Assembly (NCBI GenBank): GCA_003223645.1
Contig: QHVT01000018.1
Location: forward strand, 58,467-122,466
DNA length: 64,000 bases
From: Acidobacteriota bacterium
GTDB lineage: Bacteria > Acidobacteriota > Thermoanaerobaculia > Gp7-AA8
Direction: 5' to 3'
Shown here: piece by piece, positions 45,174-54,715 of the stretch
Layout of the letters: every line of letters begins with the position of its first letter
Numbering within the stretch: the stretch's first letter is position 1
Position numbers and translations under genes: made by a program
Notes under the pieces: model-generated
What the model saw: the letters and a program-made list of their open reading frames with translations, nothing else
What the model was told of the DNA's origin: nothing
The model's database searches: none

Positions 45174-48100
45174 CTAATGCCTCGTCGACCTGCGTTTGCT
45201 CGTGGCCGGCGCGACTTTGACCTTTTCCGTGGACGTGAATTGCTGCTTGCTGTTCGTGACCTTCAGCGTGACGGTAAAATCGCCGCCCTTGTCGTACGTG
45301 TGCGTCGGAGCCTGTTCGGTCGACTTCGCGGTGTCGTCGCCGAAATCCCACTCGAACGAATGCGTACTGCAGCTGAAGTTGTAGCCGCCGAGAATGCCGA
45401 AGTTGACTGTCTCCGCTTCCTGGCACGTGCCGCCAAGCGTGCAATTGCTCTTCGCGCCAAGGAACAGAATCCGGATGTTCTGTGCCGTCATCGCCGCGCA
45501 GCTGTTGCTGCCGGTGACGTTCACGGTGCGCGTCAATGTTGCGGTCGAGCCGCCGCGTGACAGCTTCAATGTCACCGTGTAGGTGCCGCCGGCTGCATAC
45601 GCATGCGTCGGCGCAGTCGCAGTGGACTTGGCGGAACTGTCGCCGAAATCCCATTCGTACGTATGCGTCGCGCAGCTGAGGTTATAGCCGAGAGTGCTCA
45701 GCGTGAAGGCGATGTTCTCGCCGCTCGCGCAATTGCCGCTCGAGGCCGTGCAGTTCGACGTCGGACCGTTGTACGCAACGGACACATTGAGGCCCGGCTG
45801 CATTTCGGCGCAACCCGTGCCTGAGCCACCGCCGCCGCCGCCGGTTCCGGTACCCACCGTCACCGAGCGCGAGAGCGTTGCCGTCTGTCCATTACGCGTG
45901 AGCTTCAATGTCACGCTGTACGTACCCGCCGTTCCAAACGCATGCGCCGGAGAGGCCGCGGTCGACTTGGCCGAGCTGTCACCGAAATCCCATTCGTAGG
46001 AATGCGTTGCGCAACCGAGGTTGTAGCCGGAGGTTGCGAGCGAGAACGTGATGTTCTCCGATGCCGAGCACGTACCGTTGAGTGCCGAGCAGCCGGAGGA
46101 CGCGCCATTGAAGGCGACCGACACATTGAGGCCCGGCTGCATTTCAGCGCAACTGCCGCCGCCGCCGCCGCCACCGCCGCCACCACCACCACCGCCCGAA
46201 CCCTGGGCGACCGTGACATTGCGGAAGAGATCGATCGCCTGCGTCGGATTGGCCACGTGAACGATGACCGGGAACGTACCGACGTTCGCGTACGTGTGCG
46301 TGACACTGGCCGCGCCGTCGGTCGTCTGCTGGTGCGGCGAGCCGTCACCGAAATCCCAATCGATGTCGTGCGCTCCGCAGCCGAAGTTGTAGCCGAGCGA
46401 GCTGAGTCGGAACGTGACGACTTCACCGGTGGCGCAGGTGCCGCCCAATGCGGAGCAGCCGCTCGTCCCACCCTGGAAGGTCGTCGAGATATTGACGCCC
46501 GCCGCCATGACCGGACAGGTTCCACCGCCACCGCCGCCACCACCGGTGCCGCCGCCACCCCCACCACCGCCGCCGCCACCGGTCGTACCGGTGCCGACCT
46601 TCACCTGCCGCGTGACCGTCGCGTCGGACAGACCGCCGTCAATGAACAGGGTGACGGTGTAGTTTCCTGCAGAGGCAAACGTATGGTTCGGCGACTTCGC
46701 GGTCGAAGCAGCCGTGCCGTCGCCGAAGTTCCACGAATATTTATCGCAATCCGCGGGCGTCCATCCGAGAACGCTGAACGAGAAATCGATGATCTCGCCG
46801 GCATTGCACGACGTGAACGTGTCGAGGCAACGCGTCGTGCGGCCGAGATAATTGATGCCTGTCGTCGCGGACGTCGGAGTGCTTCCGCACAACGACGCGG
46901 CGACCGTAATCGGCAGCGCCGTCGGGGTCGCATCGCCGAGCGCATTGCTGACCGTCACATTGACTGTGTACGTGCCGGCCTGCGGGAATGCAGGGCTGAA
47001 CGTCGCCGCTGCTCCGCCCGGAACCGCGGTCGGTCCGCCCGTAATGGTCCAGCTGTACGTCCAGGACGAATCGGCGTTGCCGTTCACTGTGAGCGAGCAA
47101 GGCGAGCCGACGTTATCGCAGCCGCTCTTGAGGATCTGCGTGGGATTCGGACCATTGAGCAGACCGCTGTCGCCGGTCTCCACCACGTTGTCCATCGTCA
47201 GAGTCAGACGAACCTTGTAATTCGTCGCCCCGGCGAAGGCCGTGCGGGCAACGGCGAAATCGGGAATCGCCGAAATCGCAATGCGAGCGCCCGTGGCAGG
47301 CGTGCCGACGACGGCGCCGCTGCCATTGAGGAGCTCCCACTTGTAATCGAGGAGCGTGCCCGCGCCGGCGGCCAGATCCGCAATGCGCGTCGTGACGCGC
47401 GTGCCGTTGCGGAACAGGACGTTCGCGCCGCTGGCCGACGGTCCATTGACGACCGGAGCGAACGCGCGGACTTTGTAGCGGACCGGCGTGATCTGGAAGA
47501 TCGCCTCGCCGGTCGTCAGGCCGGCGGCAAGAGATGCGCCGCTGCCCGTATAGGGGCCCCAATGGCCGGTGAACGTCAGCTCGCGCTCACCGATGGCACC
47601 GACGTCGAACGTCTCGTTCGGCAGCTTCTTGGTGGATGCCGTGTCGGTGGCGAGCTTCCACTCGCTGAAGTGGCCTTCCACGGCGCCGTCGGAGGCGTCG
47701 AAGAATCTATCGCTGCTGACGACCGGCAGCGAGAGATTCGTCGCCGCCGCCGTAAAGAGAATCGAGGTACCGAGAATCCCGATGCGCGGCGTCGGGCGCT
47801 GGAGCGTCACATTGAACGTGTCGCTCATCGACGAGTCGCCGGCATTGGTGGCGCGCACCGAGCGCGTGGCCGGCAACAGTCCCGCCGTCAATCCGCCGTA
47901 CTGGTGCGGGACGTCGGGCGAGCTCGTTCCCGGAACGGTCTGGAACGTGCTGTCGCCGAAATCCCACGTCACCGAGGGCGCGACAACGCCGCTGTACGTG
48001 CTCGTGAACGTGATCTCGTCGCCGTAATACGGACCGGAATTCGCCGGAGCCTGGCTGTTGCCGTTCGGCGTGCGGCCGAACTTCTTCAACGAGGCCGAAA

Positions 48101-49463
48101 TCGAGTCGGCGCCTTTGAGCTCATAGACGTCGCCTAATGCGTGGTCGGCGACGATGAAATAGTATTTGCTGCCTCTCTTGATGACGTACGTGCCCCACAG
48201 GAAGCTGAATTCTCCGGGATACGTATATCCGGCCGGCTGGACGTTCTTTCCATAATGGAGAGCGACATAGCCGTTCAGCGGAACTTCCGCCGGAACGCCG
48301 TTGACGACTTTATAGAGCCGGGCATTGTTCGCGCCGCCATAGGCGCGCTCGCCTACTTTCAGGGTCAGGTAGCCGCCGCTCTCGCTGCTGGCGTTGATCC
48401 CGATATAGTCGCCGGCGTCGCTCTTGATCGTCTGCTGGTACGGCGTCGCGTTATATCCGCCGTTGGCGTTCGGGGTGAAGACGGTGATGACGACGAAGTC
48501 GCTGGCGGTCTTTCCGACGCCATAGAAGTTCGTGCCGTCGCTGGCGACGCCGCTGAACTTCGAGTCGAGCGACAGGATCGGCGCGCCGCCGCGCACGATC
48601 GCGTCGTTCGAGAAGATCCTGATGCTTTCTTTGTACCGAACCGCGAGCCGCGTGCCGTCGGCGTTTTTCACGACGTCGTCGAATCCATAGGGCAGGCCGC
48701 TGATCCCCGAGCCGGACGGCTGCGGATTGCCGGGCTGCGTGACGTTGCGAATGGACAGCGCCGAGCCGTCCCAGAGAATCACGTAATACTGCCCGTCCGA
48801 CGACTTCACGGAGATGGCGTGGTTCGCGGCGTAACCCGTCTCTTTGTAGATGCTGGTCATCTCGTGATCGCCGATGCTGCCGGGATCCTGCGCGATGCCC
48901 CAGCCGACCGCGCCGCAGGAGAGATAGAGGTAGCCGCGGTCGTCCCAGTCCACGTAGACCAGGCGATCCGGTCCGTCGCCGCCCTGCGATCCCCACGTCT
49001 GCTCCGGATAGAACATCCGGTCATGATTGAGGATCCGCTCCGTTCCCGAGACCGGGTAATCGGTATGCAGCGCGGCGATTTGGCCGACCTGCACCATCTC
49101 CTCGCCGCCGGCGAGGCGCGAGAAGAAGGTATCGATGTCGTACGCGAACAGCGCGCTGCCGATGATCATGTAGATCCGGTGGCGCTCCGGCGCGAAATAC
49201 ACCCACTTGGCGCGCGCTGTATCGAAGGGATAAAACGACTCGTTCTGCTTCACGCCGTCGGCGAAGCGGCCGACGAAGGTGGTCAGCGGCGCATGATAAG
49301 CCACCAACTTCTTCCCCCGCTGACTGGCGTCGCACGATTGCGTGTCGCAGACCACGTCGACACCCTGCAATTTGGACGGGTTCGGCCAGTGCTGCGCAGA
49401 CGCAATATTGGCGCTGACGGCGCAGAACACCAACACAATCAGTCTCTTTCCCCAAGAACTCAC
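45174..49463 (-). CDS. Large secreted PKD-repeat protein with polyglycine hinges
   Basis: 1429 residues from GTG 49463 (GGAGG nine bases upstream). The signal peptide is SSWGKRLIVLVFCAVSANIASAQ-like. Residues 30-480 have propeller-like features and no named domain. PKD-type domains are marked by WDFGDSTF near 498, WNFGDGTAAS near 914, WDFGDGSPHQ near 1037, WDFGDSSAKST near 1161 and 1274, and WDFGDDTAKST near 1374, with a probable degenerate one near 805. The last units each start with a cysteine-containing lead (GYNLGCATH type). Runs of 8-14 glycines join several units. It is probably extracellular or cell-surface. Function unknown. Confidence 0.85.
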   Translation of the reverse strand: MSSWGKRLIVLVFCAVSANIASAQHWPNPSKLQGVDVVCDTQSCDASQRGKKLVAYHAPLTTFVGRFADGVKQNESFYPFDTARAKWVYFAPERHRIYMIIGSALFAYDIDTFFSRLAGGEEMVQVGQIAALHTDYPVSGTERILNHDRMFYPEQTWGSQGGDGPDRLVYVDWDDRGYLYLSCGAVGWGIAQDPGSIGDHEMTSIYKETGYAANHAISVKSSDGQYYVILWDGSALSIRNVTQPGNPQPSGSGISGLPYGFDDVVKNADGTRLAVRYKESIRIFSNDAIVRGGAPILSLDSKFSGVASDGTNFYGVGKTASDFVVITVFTPNANGGYNATPYQQTIKSDAGDYIGINASSESGGYLTLKVGERAYGGANNARLYKVVNGVPAEVPLNGYVALHYGKNVQPAGYTYPGEFSFLWGTYVIKRGSKYYFIVADHALGDVYELKGADSISASLKKFGRTPNGNSQAPANSGPYYGDEITFTSTYSGVVAPSVTWDFGDSTFQTVPGTSSPDVPHQYGGLTAGLLPATRSVRATNAGDSSMSDTFNVTLQRPTPRIGILGTSILFTAAATNLSLPVVSSDRFFDASDGAVEGHFSEWKLATDTASTKKLPNETFDVGAIGERELTFTGHWGPYTGSGASLAAGLTTGEAIFQITPVRYKVRAFAPVVNGPSASGANVLFRNGTRVTTRIADLAAGAGTLLDYKWELLNGSGAVVGTPATGARIAISAIPDFAVARTAFAGATNYKVRLTLTMDNVVETGDSGLLNGPNPTQILKSGCDNVGSPCSLTVNGNADSSWTYSWTITGGPTAVPGGAAATFSPAFPQAGTYTVNVTVSNALGDATPTALPITVAASLCGSTPTSATTGINYLGRTTRCLDTFTSCNAGEIIDFSFSVLGWTPADCDKYSWNFGDGTAASTAKSPNHTFASAGNYTVTLFIDGGLSDATVTRQVKVGTGTTGGGGGGGGGGGTGGGGGGGGTCPVMAAGVNISTTFQGGTSGCSALGGTCATGEVVTFRLSSLGYNFGCGAHDIDWDFGDGSPHQQTTDGAASVTHTYANVGTFPVIVHVANPTQAIDLFRNVTVAQGSGGGGGGGGGGGGGGSCAEMQPGLNVSVAFNGASSGCSALNGTCSASENITFSLATSGYNLGCATHSYEWDFGDSSAKSTAASPAHAFGTAGTYSVTLKLTRNGQTATLSRSVTVGTGTGGGGGGSGTGCAEMQPGLNVSVAYNGPTSNCTASSGNCASGENIAFTLSTLGYNLSCATHTYEWDFGDSSAKSTATAPTHAYAAGGTYTVTLKLSRGGSTATLTRTVNVTGSNSCAAMTAQNIRILFLGAKSNCTLGGTCQEAETVNFGILGGYNFSCSTHSFEWDFGDDTAKSTEQAPTHTYDKGGDFTVTLKVTNSKQQFTSTEKVKVAPATSKRRSTRH

Positions 49464-49644
49464 GTTGATGGCCTCCGGAATGACAACTACACGGACGATA
49501 GGTTGATCTTGATTTGCGCCTTTACGCTCGGGAAGGACGATTCCAAAAGCGTATCGGCGCAAAATTATTGTACCTAAGGTTCGTGCAAGATGCCACTCTC
49601 TTTTTCAAATCGGACTAACTTTCGATGGATACGGACCTTGCCAA

Positions 49645-49679
49645 ACAAAAAAAAGCGGGCCGGTGATACCGGCCCGCTT
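49645..49679 (-). terminator. Strong intrinsic terminator
   Basis: On the minus strand GCGGGCCGGT-ATC-ACCGGCCCGC is followed by eight T. It lies just after the stop of the 49704-51275 gene. Confidence 0.9.
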
Positions 49680-49703
49680 CAGGTACTGCGAAAGTTTTCG
49701 CGA

Positions 49704-51275
49704 TTACGGCGTTACGTTGGTTCCGTCGTAGGCGAAGGTTCCCGGAGGATTGACGCAGACGGTGAACGGCGGGCACACGAAGATGCCGCCGGCCGGACCC
49801 ACTTCCGGAGTCGGTGCAACCGCAGCAGCGGAGCAGCCGTTTCCGAGGTGAGCCGCGTCGAAGTCGACCGAGTAACGACCCTGAGCAAACATGGACACGA
49901 TGACCCAGTTCTGGCTCGCGCGCGTCGGCACGTAGCCAGCCGGGGACGTGTAGTTGAGGTTCAGCGGCGGCTGGTTGTTCAGGTTGAGGTACATCCAGCC
50001 GGAGATGTCGGTCGAAGCCGCGTGAGACGGATAGAGCGACGTGTTCGCGGTCGAGGTGATCGAGGCCTCGGGCAGGCGCGGGACGTCCGGTCCGCAGATC
50101 GGCGAGCAGATGACATTGCCCGTCAGTGCGAAGGAGTCTTCACGTTCGTCGAAGCGGATGACCTGGGCGATCGGCATGGCGCTGTTGGAAGCGGCCCCGG
50201 AGCACGAAGAGGTCGCGGTGCCAACAGTCACACCTTCACGCCAGATCTTGTAGTTGGTGTTGAAGCTTCCGGTACCACCCTCGATCCAGCGGGCAGCGAA
50301 GGTTGAAGGCAGCGGAACGCGGCGATCGAACCGGCGGCTGAGAACACCAGGAGTCGTGTAGCGGTCATAGAAGGTGTACGGCAGGTTGGTGCCGGGGTTG
50401 GAGCCGGCGGGACCACCCTCAGGGATCGCACGGATGTGGACCATCGGGTTGCCCTGGGCGAAGTTGCCGACCGTCGTGTCGCCGTTGACCTGCTGATAGT
50501 CGCCGATGAGGACGTTATCGAACAGGATTTCAGTCGCGAAGTACGCCGGGTTGTTCGGAAGGTTGATCGAGCAGTTGTTGGCAACGTCGATCGTGACATA
50601 ACCGCGCGCGTTCGTGTGCGTGCCACCGATGCGGGTGGTACCGCAACCGACCGTCGTGCCGGCGATGTTGTACAGACCCGTGGTGAGTGCGGTCTGAACG
50701 GCTGCAACCAGCTCCGGCGGAAGCGTGCCGGGGAGGTTCGAGCCCGAGCAGGCTCCACCCGGTCCGACGTTGGCCGCCGGGATGTTCGGGTTGGAGTCGT
50801 TGTCGCCGGGGATTGCACCGGCAACGCTCTGCACCGGCGCCTGCGGCGAGATGCTGAGGTTCGTGGAGGACGTACCCGGGCCACCCGGGGCGACCTGTCC
50901 GCGCGCGATGACGTCGAACAGGTTGATCGACTGCACGTCATATCCGGTCAGGAAGACGTTGAAGTCGAGGACCGGGAAGGACCAGTCGGTCCAAACGGTG
51001 ATGTGTGCAATCTGCGGAGCGGCCGACACGTTCGTGATCGTGAACAGAGTCGTGTCGCTCGCGCCGGCGGCTGCGGTGATGTTCACGTCGAACACCGGCA
51101 GCAGAAGAGTCGCCGCCGGAGCGACCGTGATCTCACACGAGTCGTCGTTGTTGGTGGTCGTCGGGTTGTTGCCGTTCGAGAAGGTCGCGTTCGGCTGAAC
51201 CGTCGACAATCTTCCGAACGCCGACCCGGCGATCGCGAGCATGGCCACAAGGGCCAAAATCGTCAGTTTTCTCAT
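49704..51275 (-). CDS. Secreted protein, paralogue of 43634-45109
   Basis: 523 residues from ATG 51275 with AGGAG upstream. The signal peptide is RKLTILALVAMLAIAGSAFG. A short asparagine-rich region (NATFSNGNNPTTTNNDD) precedes the family core NDDSCEITVAPAATLLLPVFDV. The rest follows the paralogue closely, including QIAHITVWTDW, LFDVIARGQVAPGGPGTSS and VPLPSTFAAR. It has its own candidate promoter and a strong terminator, so it may be expressed separately and strongly. No known function. Confidence 0.78.
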   Translation of the reverse strand: MRKLTILALVAMLAIAGSAFGRLSTVQPNATFSNGNNPTTTNNDDSCEITVAPAATLLLPVFDVNITAAAGASDTTLFTITNVSAAPQIAHITVWTDWSFPVLDFNVFLTGYDVQSINLFDVIARGQVAPGGPGTSSTNLSISPQAPVQSVAGAIPGDNDSNPNIPAANVGPGGACSGSNLPGTLPPELVAAVQTALTTGLYNIAGTTVGCGTTRIGGTHTNARGYVTIDVANNCSINLPNNPAYFATEILFDNVLIGDYQQVNGDTTVGNFAQGNPMVHIRAIPEGGPAGSNPGTNLPYTFYDRYTTPGVLSRRFDRRVPLPSTFAARWIEGGTGSFNTNYKIWREGVTVGTATSSCSGAASNSAMPIAQVIRFDEREDSFALTGNVICSPICGPDVPRLPEASITSTANTSLYPSHAASTDISGWMYLNLNNQPPLNLNYTSPAGYVPTRASQNWVIVSMFAQGRYSVDFDAAHLGNGCSAAAVAPTPEVGPAGGIFVCPPFTVCVNPPGTFAYDGTNVTP

Positions 51276-51401
51276 CAATTTCTTATCTCCTACACTGATC
51301 TTGGACGATACAAAATTCGTCGTTGCGGTCAAACGCTCACCCTCTGTCGTATAACGAACCACCTCCCGACATGAAGTTGCATCCTGAGTCAAACTGCCGT
51401 A

Positions 51402-51430
51402 ACAGTATTGCCCTCGATTCGAAAAGTCAA
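51402..51430 (-). promoter_or_regulatory. Candidate promoter for the 49704 gene
   Basis: On the minus strand TTGACT and TACTGT are 17 bases apart, about 125 bases before the ATG. The -35 is good and the -10 weak. The long leader and an AT-richer context support regulation here, without proof. Confidence 0.35.
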
Positions 51431-51563
51431 TATGAAAGTGGCGATTTTATGGGATTACGTCATGAGAATCGCCGCTGCCTCGAAAAAGAGGCACGGATTA
51501 TATCCGAGCGAGGGAGCGCCGCAACCTTTAATTTCGGCCACGCGGCACCGCTGAAGGAAGGTC

Positions 51564-51593
51564 GTGGCGGGGCGATTGTCATCGCCCCGCCAC
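51564..51593 (-). terminator. Hairpin after the FG-GAP gene
   Basis: GTGGCGGGGCGAT pairs with ATCGCCCCGCCAC around a TGTC loop, 18 bases past the stop. There is no strong T-run, so termination is likely but not certain. Confidence 0.45.
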
Positions 51594-51611
51594 TTCAAAT
51601 ATGACGAGGAG

Positions 51612-53357
51612 CTATTGCGCCGCGGTCTTGGTCGTGGATACCGCTTCCGCCCCGCGATTCAGGAAGACGCGGATCGCGCCGTCGCGATCCGAGAGCGCGG
51701 TCATCCCGCTCGTCTCGAACATGACGATGACGTCCGGCCGTTTGTCGCCATTCACATCCGCGACCTTCACGTCGTAGTTCATGTTCTGGAGCAGTTCCAT
51801 CCCCGCGACGCCGACCTCGGTGAACCCACCCTTCCCGTCGCCGAGAAGGATGCGCGCCTCGCGCGGATCGAAGCGCGTATAAATCACATCGTCGTTTCCG
51901 TCGCCGTCGAAGTCTCCCGTGGCCATCCCCGACACCGCGAGATTGCTGCCCCACCGCACGATCGGCTCGCGCTTCAGTCCCTTGTCGGTGTACGTGAGGC
52001 GGTCGATGTTCGACACGGTGATGAGCGGCGGCTGCGGCACGACGCGCGGATCGACCGACGACTCCCACACGCGCGTATAAGAGATGATCGCGTCGGCGCG
52101 CTTCTTCGACGAGAAGTTGCCGGCGGTATTGGCGGTGTAGATGGAGCTCAGCGGAAGCACGTCGTCGTTCGCCGAGAAGACGAACTTCCACTTGTTCTTT
52201 CCCTCGCTGAGATGAACGATCTGGTTGCTGCCCTGGAACACGCAGGAGGCGATGAAGTCGGGCAGCGAGTCGCCGTTCATGTCGGCGATGCTCAGCCAGT
52301 CGCCGCCGATCTGCAGGCTCGGATCGGCGATCTCGTATTCCTCCCACCGCTTCGCCTTGTCACGATTCAGATACGCGCGCAGCCGTCCGCCGGCCGACAT
52401 GATCGCCGCCGGACCTTCGCTGAGGGCGACGAGATCGGGATTGCCGTCGCGATCGATGTCGGAGACCACGACGCGGCGCGTCGGAAACTTGTGCGGGAGC
52501 CCTTCGTCGGAGGACGTGAAGTGTCCCTTGCCGTCGCCGAGGAACACGTAGACGCCGCGGAGGTGGACGCCGAAGGCCAGATCCATGTGGCCGTCTTTAT
52601 TCAAGTCGGCGGCCGTCACACTCCCGTAGTCGAGAGAGCGCGGCCACTGCACCGCCTCCCACAGCTTCCAGTGACCCTTGCCGTCGCCGAGGAAGATCGA
52701 TGGCAGCGTGGTGCTTCGTCCGCCGCGCTCCGGCGGCGCGATGATGTCGAGGAAGCCGTCTTCGTTCATGTCCGCCGCGGCGAGCGCGCTGCGCCACGAG
52801 CCCCCGACCGGCAGTCCGTCCGACGCTTCCTGGAAGCGAACGACTTTCTTTCCGGCAGGCGGCGTGAGGCTCACGAACTGCGGGCGCACGCTCTTCCAAT
52901 AGTTCGCCGTCGCTTCGTTCATCGTCACCGGCGGCTGGAGCAGCTCGGCGAGTTTCTCGGGCGGCGGCATCTCCGGGATCCACACCCACACGTACTTTGC
53001 ATTCTGCTGATAGATCTCGTACGCGAAGTTCACCATGCCGAGCGGACGCACCGTCGTCTCGTCGCCGGTGTCGTACACCGCGAGACGGCGCTCGTACTTC
53101 GAGATGTGCATCGGATGCCCGAAGCGGCCCCAGATCCTTTTCAGATCGGGATCGAGGCCCGGATCCTCAGGAGTTCCGAGGCGCGTCTTGCGCTGCTCGG
53201 GAGTCTCGGGCCGGACCCAGGACGGCATGCCGCCGTCGGGAACAGCTTGCGCGGCGGTAGTAGTCGTCGCCGCCGGCTTGGGCGCCTCCTGCTGCGGCGC
53301 CGCAAACCCGACGGCGGCGAACAGCACACTGAGAATCGCTGCGAAACGTTTCGACAT
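51612..53357 (-). CDS. Secreted FG-GAP/VCBS repeat protein
   Basis: 581 residues from ATG 53357, nine bases after AGGAG; a GTG two codons earlier is too close to the site. The signal peptide is SKRFAAILSVLFAAVGFA. A proline- and charge-rich lead (to about 180) is followed by calcium-loop repeats: DMNEDGFLDII, DLNKDGHMDLAF, DIDRDGNPDLV, DMNGDSLPDFI, DFDGDGNDDVI, DVNGDKRPDVI. Between them lie FLGDGKGHW/FLGDGKGHF units. It should form a beta-propeller at the surface or outside the cell. Function unknown. It is read in the same direction as the Wzm-like gene upstream. Confidence 0.85.
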   Translation of the reverse strand: MSKRFAAILSVLFAAVGFAAPQQEAPKPAATTTTAAQAVPDGGMPSWVRPETPEQRKTRLGTPEDPGLDPDLKRIWGRFGHPMHISKYERRLAVYDTGDETTVRPLGMVNFAYEIYQQNAKYVWVWIPEMPPPEKLAELLQPPVTMNEATANYWKSVRPQFVSLTPPAGKKVVRFQEASDGLPVGGSWRSALAAADMNEDGFLDIIAPPERGGRSTTLPSIFLGDGKGHWKLWEAVQWPRSLDYGSVTAADLNKDGHMDLAFGVHLRGVYVFLGDGKGHFTSSDEGLPHKFPTRRVVVSDIDRDGNPDLVALSEGPAAIMSAGGRLRAYLNRDKAKRWEEYEIADPSLQIGGDWLSIADMNGDSLPDFIASCVFQGSNQIVHLSEGKNKWKFVFSANDDVLPLSSIYTANTAGNFSSKKRADAIISYTRVWESSVDPRVVPQPPLITVSNIDRLTYTDKGLKREPIVRWGSNLAVSGMATGDFDGDGNDDVIYTRFDPREARILLGDGKGGFTEVGVAGMELLQNMNYDVKVADVNGDKRPDVIVMFETSGMTALSDRDGAIRVFLNRGAEAVSTTKTAAQ

Positions 53358-53377
53358 GAACACGGTCTCCTAAAAAA

Positions 53378-53456
53378 TAGATGGCAGATGGCGGATGGCA
53401 GATGGCGGAAACCGCGGCGCTGCTCCGCGCCATCCGCCATCTGTCATCTGCCATCC
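53378..53456. repeat. GATGGC-type tandem and inverted repeat
   Basis: AGATGGC/GGATGGC units at the left are mirrored by GCCATCC/GCCATCT units at the right, around a GC-rich centre. It fills the gap between the FG-GAP and Wzm-like genes and shares 19 bases with 31113-31140. Confidence 0.75.
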
Positions 53457-53458
53457 AG

Positions 53459-54235
53459 TCAGACGTAATCGGCCAGAGTCGCCTCGGCGCGCCGGAAGAC
53501 CAGCAGACCGAAAGCGAGCACGCTCACCACCACGACCAACAGAAATACGATGGACGACGCGGAAGGTAACGGGGAGGCGAGCATGGCGCTGCGGAATAAA
53601 CCAGCCAGCGGTGTCACCGGATTCCACGCGAAGATCGACTCGAACCGCGCCGACGGCGGATAGAGAATCGGACTGAGGTAGAAGACGATCGTCAGCGCGA
53701 AGCCGAGGACCTGCGCGAGATCGCGGAAAAACACCTGCATCACCGCCACGATCCATCCGATGCCGAGCTGAAGCCCGAACTGCAGCAGCAGCGCGACCGG
53801 CAGCAACCATAGATAGCGGGAGACGCCGCGGCTGAACGCGGAGAACGCGACGGCGATGAGCAGCGCGATCAGCTCGAGCAGCACCGCCGACGCGTTCGGC
53901 ACGACCACGAGCAACTCGGTCTGAAACGCCATCCGCTTCACCATCGCACTGTTATCAATGATGGAGGTCGCCGAGCGGTTCACCCCTTCCGCGATCGCGA
54001 GCCAGGGGATCAGACCGGCGACGAGGAAGTGGATGTACGAGCCCGCCCCTCCCGAGGAGCGCATCGGGATGAGCGCGCTGAACACGAACCAGAACACGCA
54101 GATGAGGCCGAGCGGCTGGGCGATGGCCCACGCCCGGCCGAGGGTCGAGCCCGCGAAACGCGCGGCGAGGTCCCGCTTGACGAGCTCACGAAGCAGATAC
54201 AGCCGGTTGGACAGCCCGGTAGTCGTTGGGGTCAC
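53459..54235 (-). CDS. wzm: Wzm-type permease of a polysaccharide ABC exporter
   Basis: 258 residues with six hydrophobic segments in the ABC-2 pattern: RDLAARFAGSTLGRAWAIAQPLGLICVFWFVFSALI, HFLVAGLIPWLAIAEGVNRS, a central LLELIALLIAVAF, then FGLQLGIGWIVAVMQVFFRD, FYLSPILYPPS and LVVVVSVLAFGLLVF. RFAGSTLG and the FFRDLAQVLG loop are typical of O-antigen or teichoic-type exporters. The ATPase partner is probably the Wzt-like protein about 10 kb downstream on the same strand. Confidence 0.85.
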   Translation of the reverse strand: MTPTTTGLSNRLYLLRELVKRDLAARFAGSTLGRAWAIAQPLGLICVFWFVFSALIPMRSSGGAGSYIHFLVAGLIPWLAIAEGVNRSATSIIDNSAMVKRMAFQTELLVVVPNASAVLLELIALLIAVAFSAFSRGVSRYLWLLPVALLLQFGLQLGIGWIVAVMQVFFRDLAQVLGFALTIVFYLSPILYPPSARFESIFAWNPVTPLAGLFRSAMLASPLPSASSIVFLLVVVVSVLAFGLLVFRRAEATLADYV

Positions 54236-54337
54236 TCCTCACTGAATCCAGTTGGCCTTGCCGGTCCTTGACTTTCACGCGCTGTGCGCGCATATTTGCG
54301 CGGCTGCGTTGTCACAGTAGCATAAAAGCGCTCTCAC

Positions 54338-54715
54338 ATGTCCGCAAGTACGCCAGTTCAGGTTCAGTTGATCGGCCGCAAGATCCGGCAACTCCGCCGC
54401 CAGCGCAAGCTGACGCAGGTGGAGCTCGCCGAGCGCATCGGCGTGCATCAGTCCGATCTCTCCCGCATGGAACAGGGAGAATACAAAGTCGGCCTCGACA
54501 CCCTGCTGCGCATCCTGCAGACGTTCGACCTGAGCATCGGCGACTTCTTCGATGAGAGCGGTCCGGCCGAGAACATCGCCGAGCGCGTGCGGCGCCTCAG
54601 CCCGGGAGCGCAGCGCGAGGTCGAAGACTTCATCGAGTTCAAGCGCCGCCAGGAAAGCGGCGATTTCCGCGAAGAAGACGGCGAGGGTGGGAGTGATGGG
54701 GGCGACGATGCTTAG
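54338..54715 (+). CDS. XRE-family HTH regulator
   Basis: 125 residues. Residues 10-65 are a classic HTH: IGRKIRQLRRQRKLTQVELAERIGVHQSDLSRMEQGEYKVGLDTLLRIL. A DFFDES linker and a charged C-terminal region (LSPGAQREVEDFIEFKRRQES) follow, ending in an acidic, glycine-rich tail. It is a cytoplasmic DNA-binding protein. It is divergent from the Wzm-like gene and overlaps the TPR gene, so it may control both sides of this intergenic region. Confidence 0.9.
   Translation: MSASTPVQVQLIGRKIRQLRRQRKLTQVELAERIGVHQSDLSRMEQGEYKVGLDTLLRILQTFDLSIGDFFDESGPAENIAERVRRLSPGAQREVEDFIEFKRRQESGDFREEDGEGGSDGGDDA

Noticed and set aside
46160..46585. Low-complexity artefact in the PKD gene
   Set aside because: Glycine runs keep the frame and separate intact PKD domains, so they are read as true linkers.
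51323..51604. Plus-strand ORF of 93 codons in the gap before the FG-GAP gene
   Set aside because: It covers a candidate promoter and a hairpin; no ribosome site or similarity.
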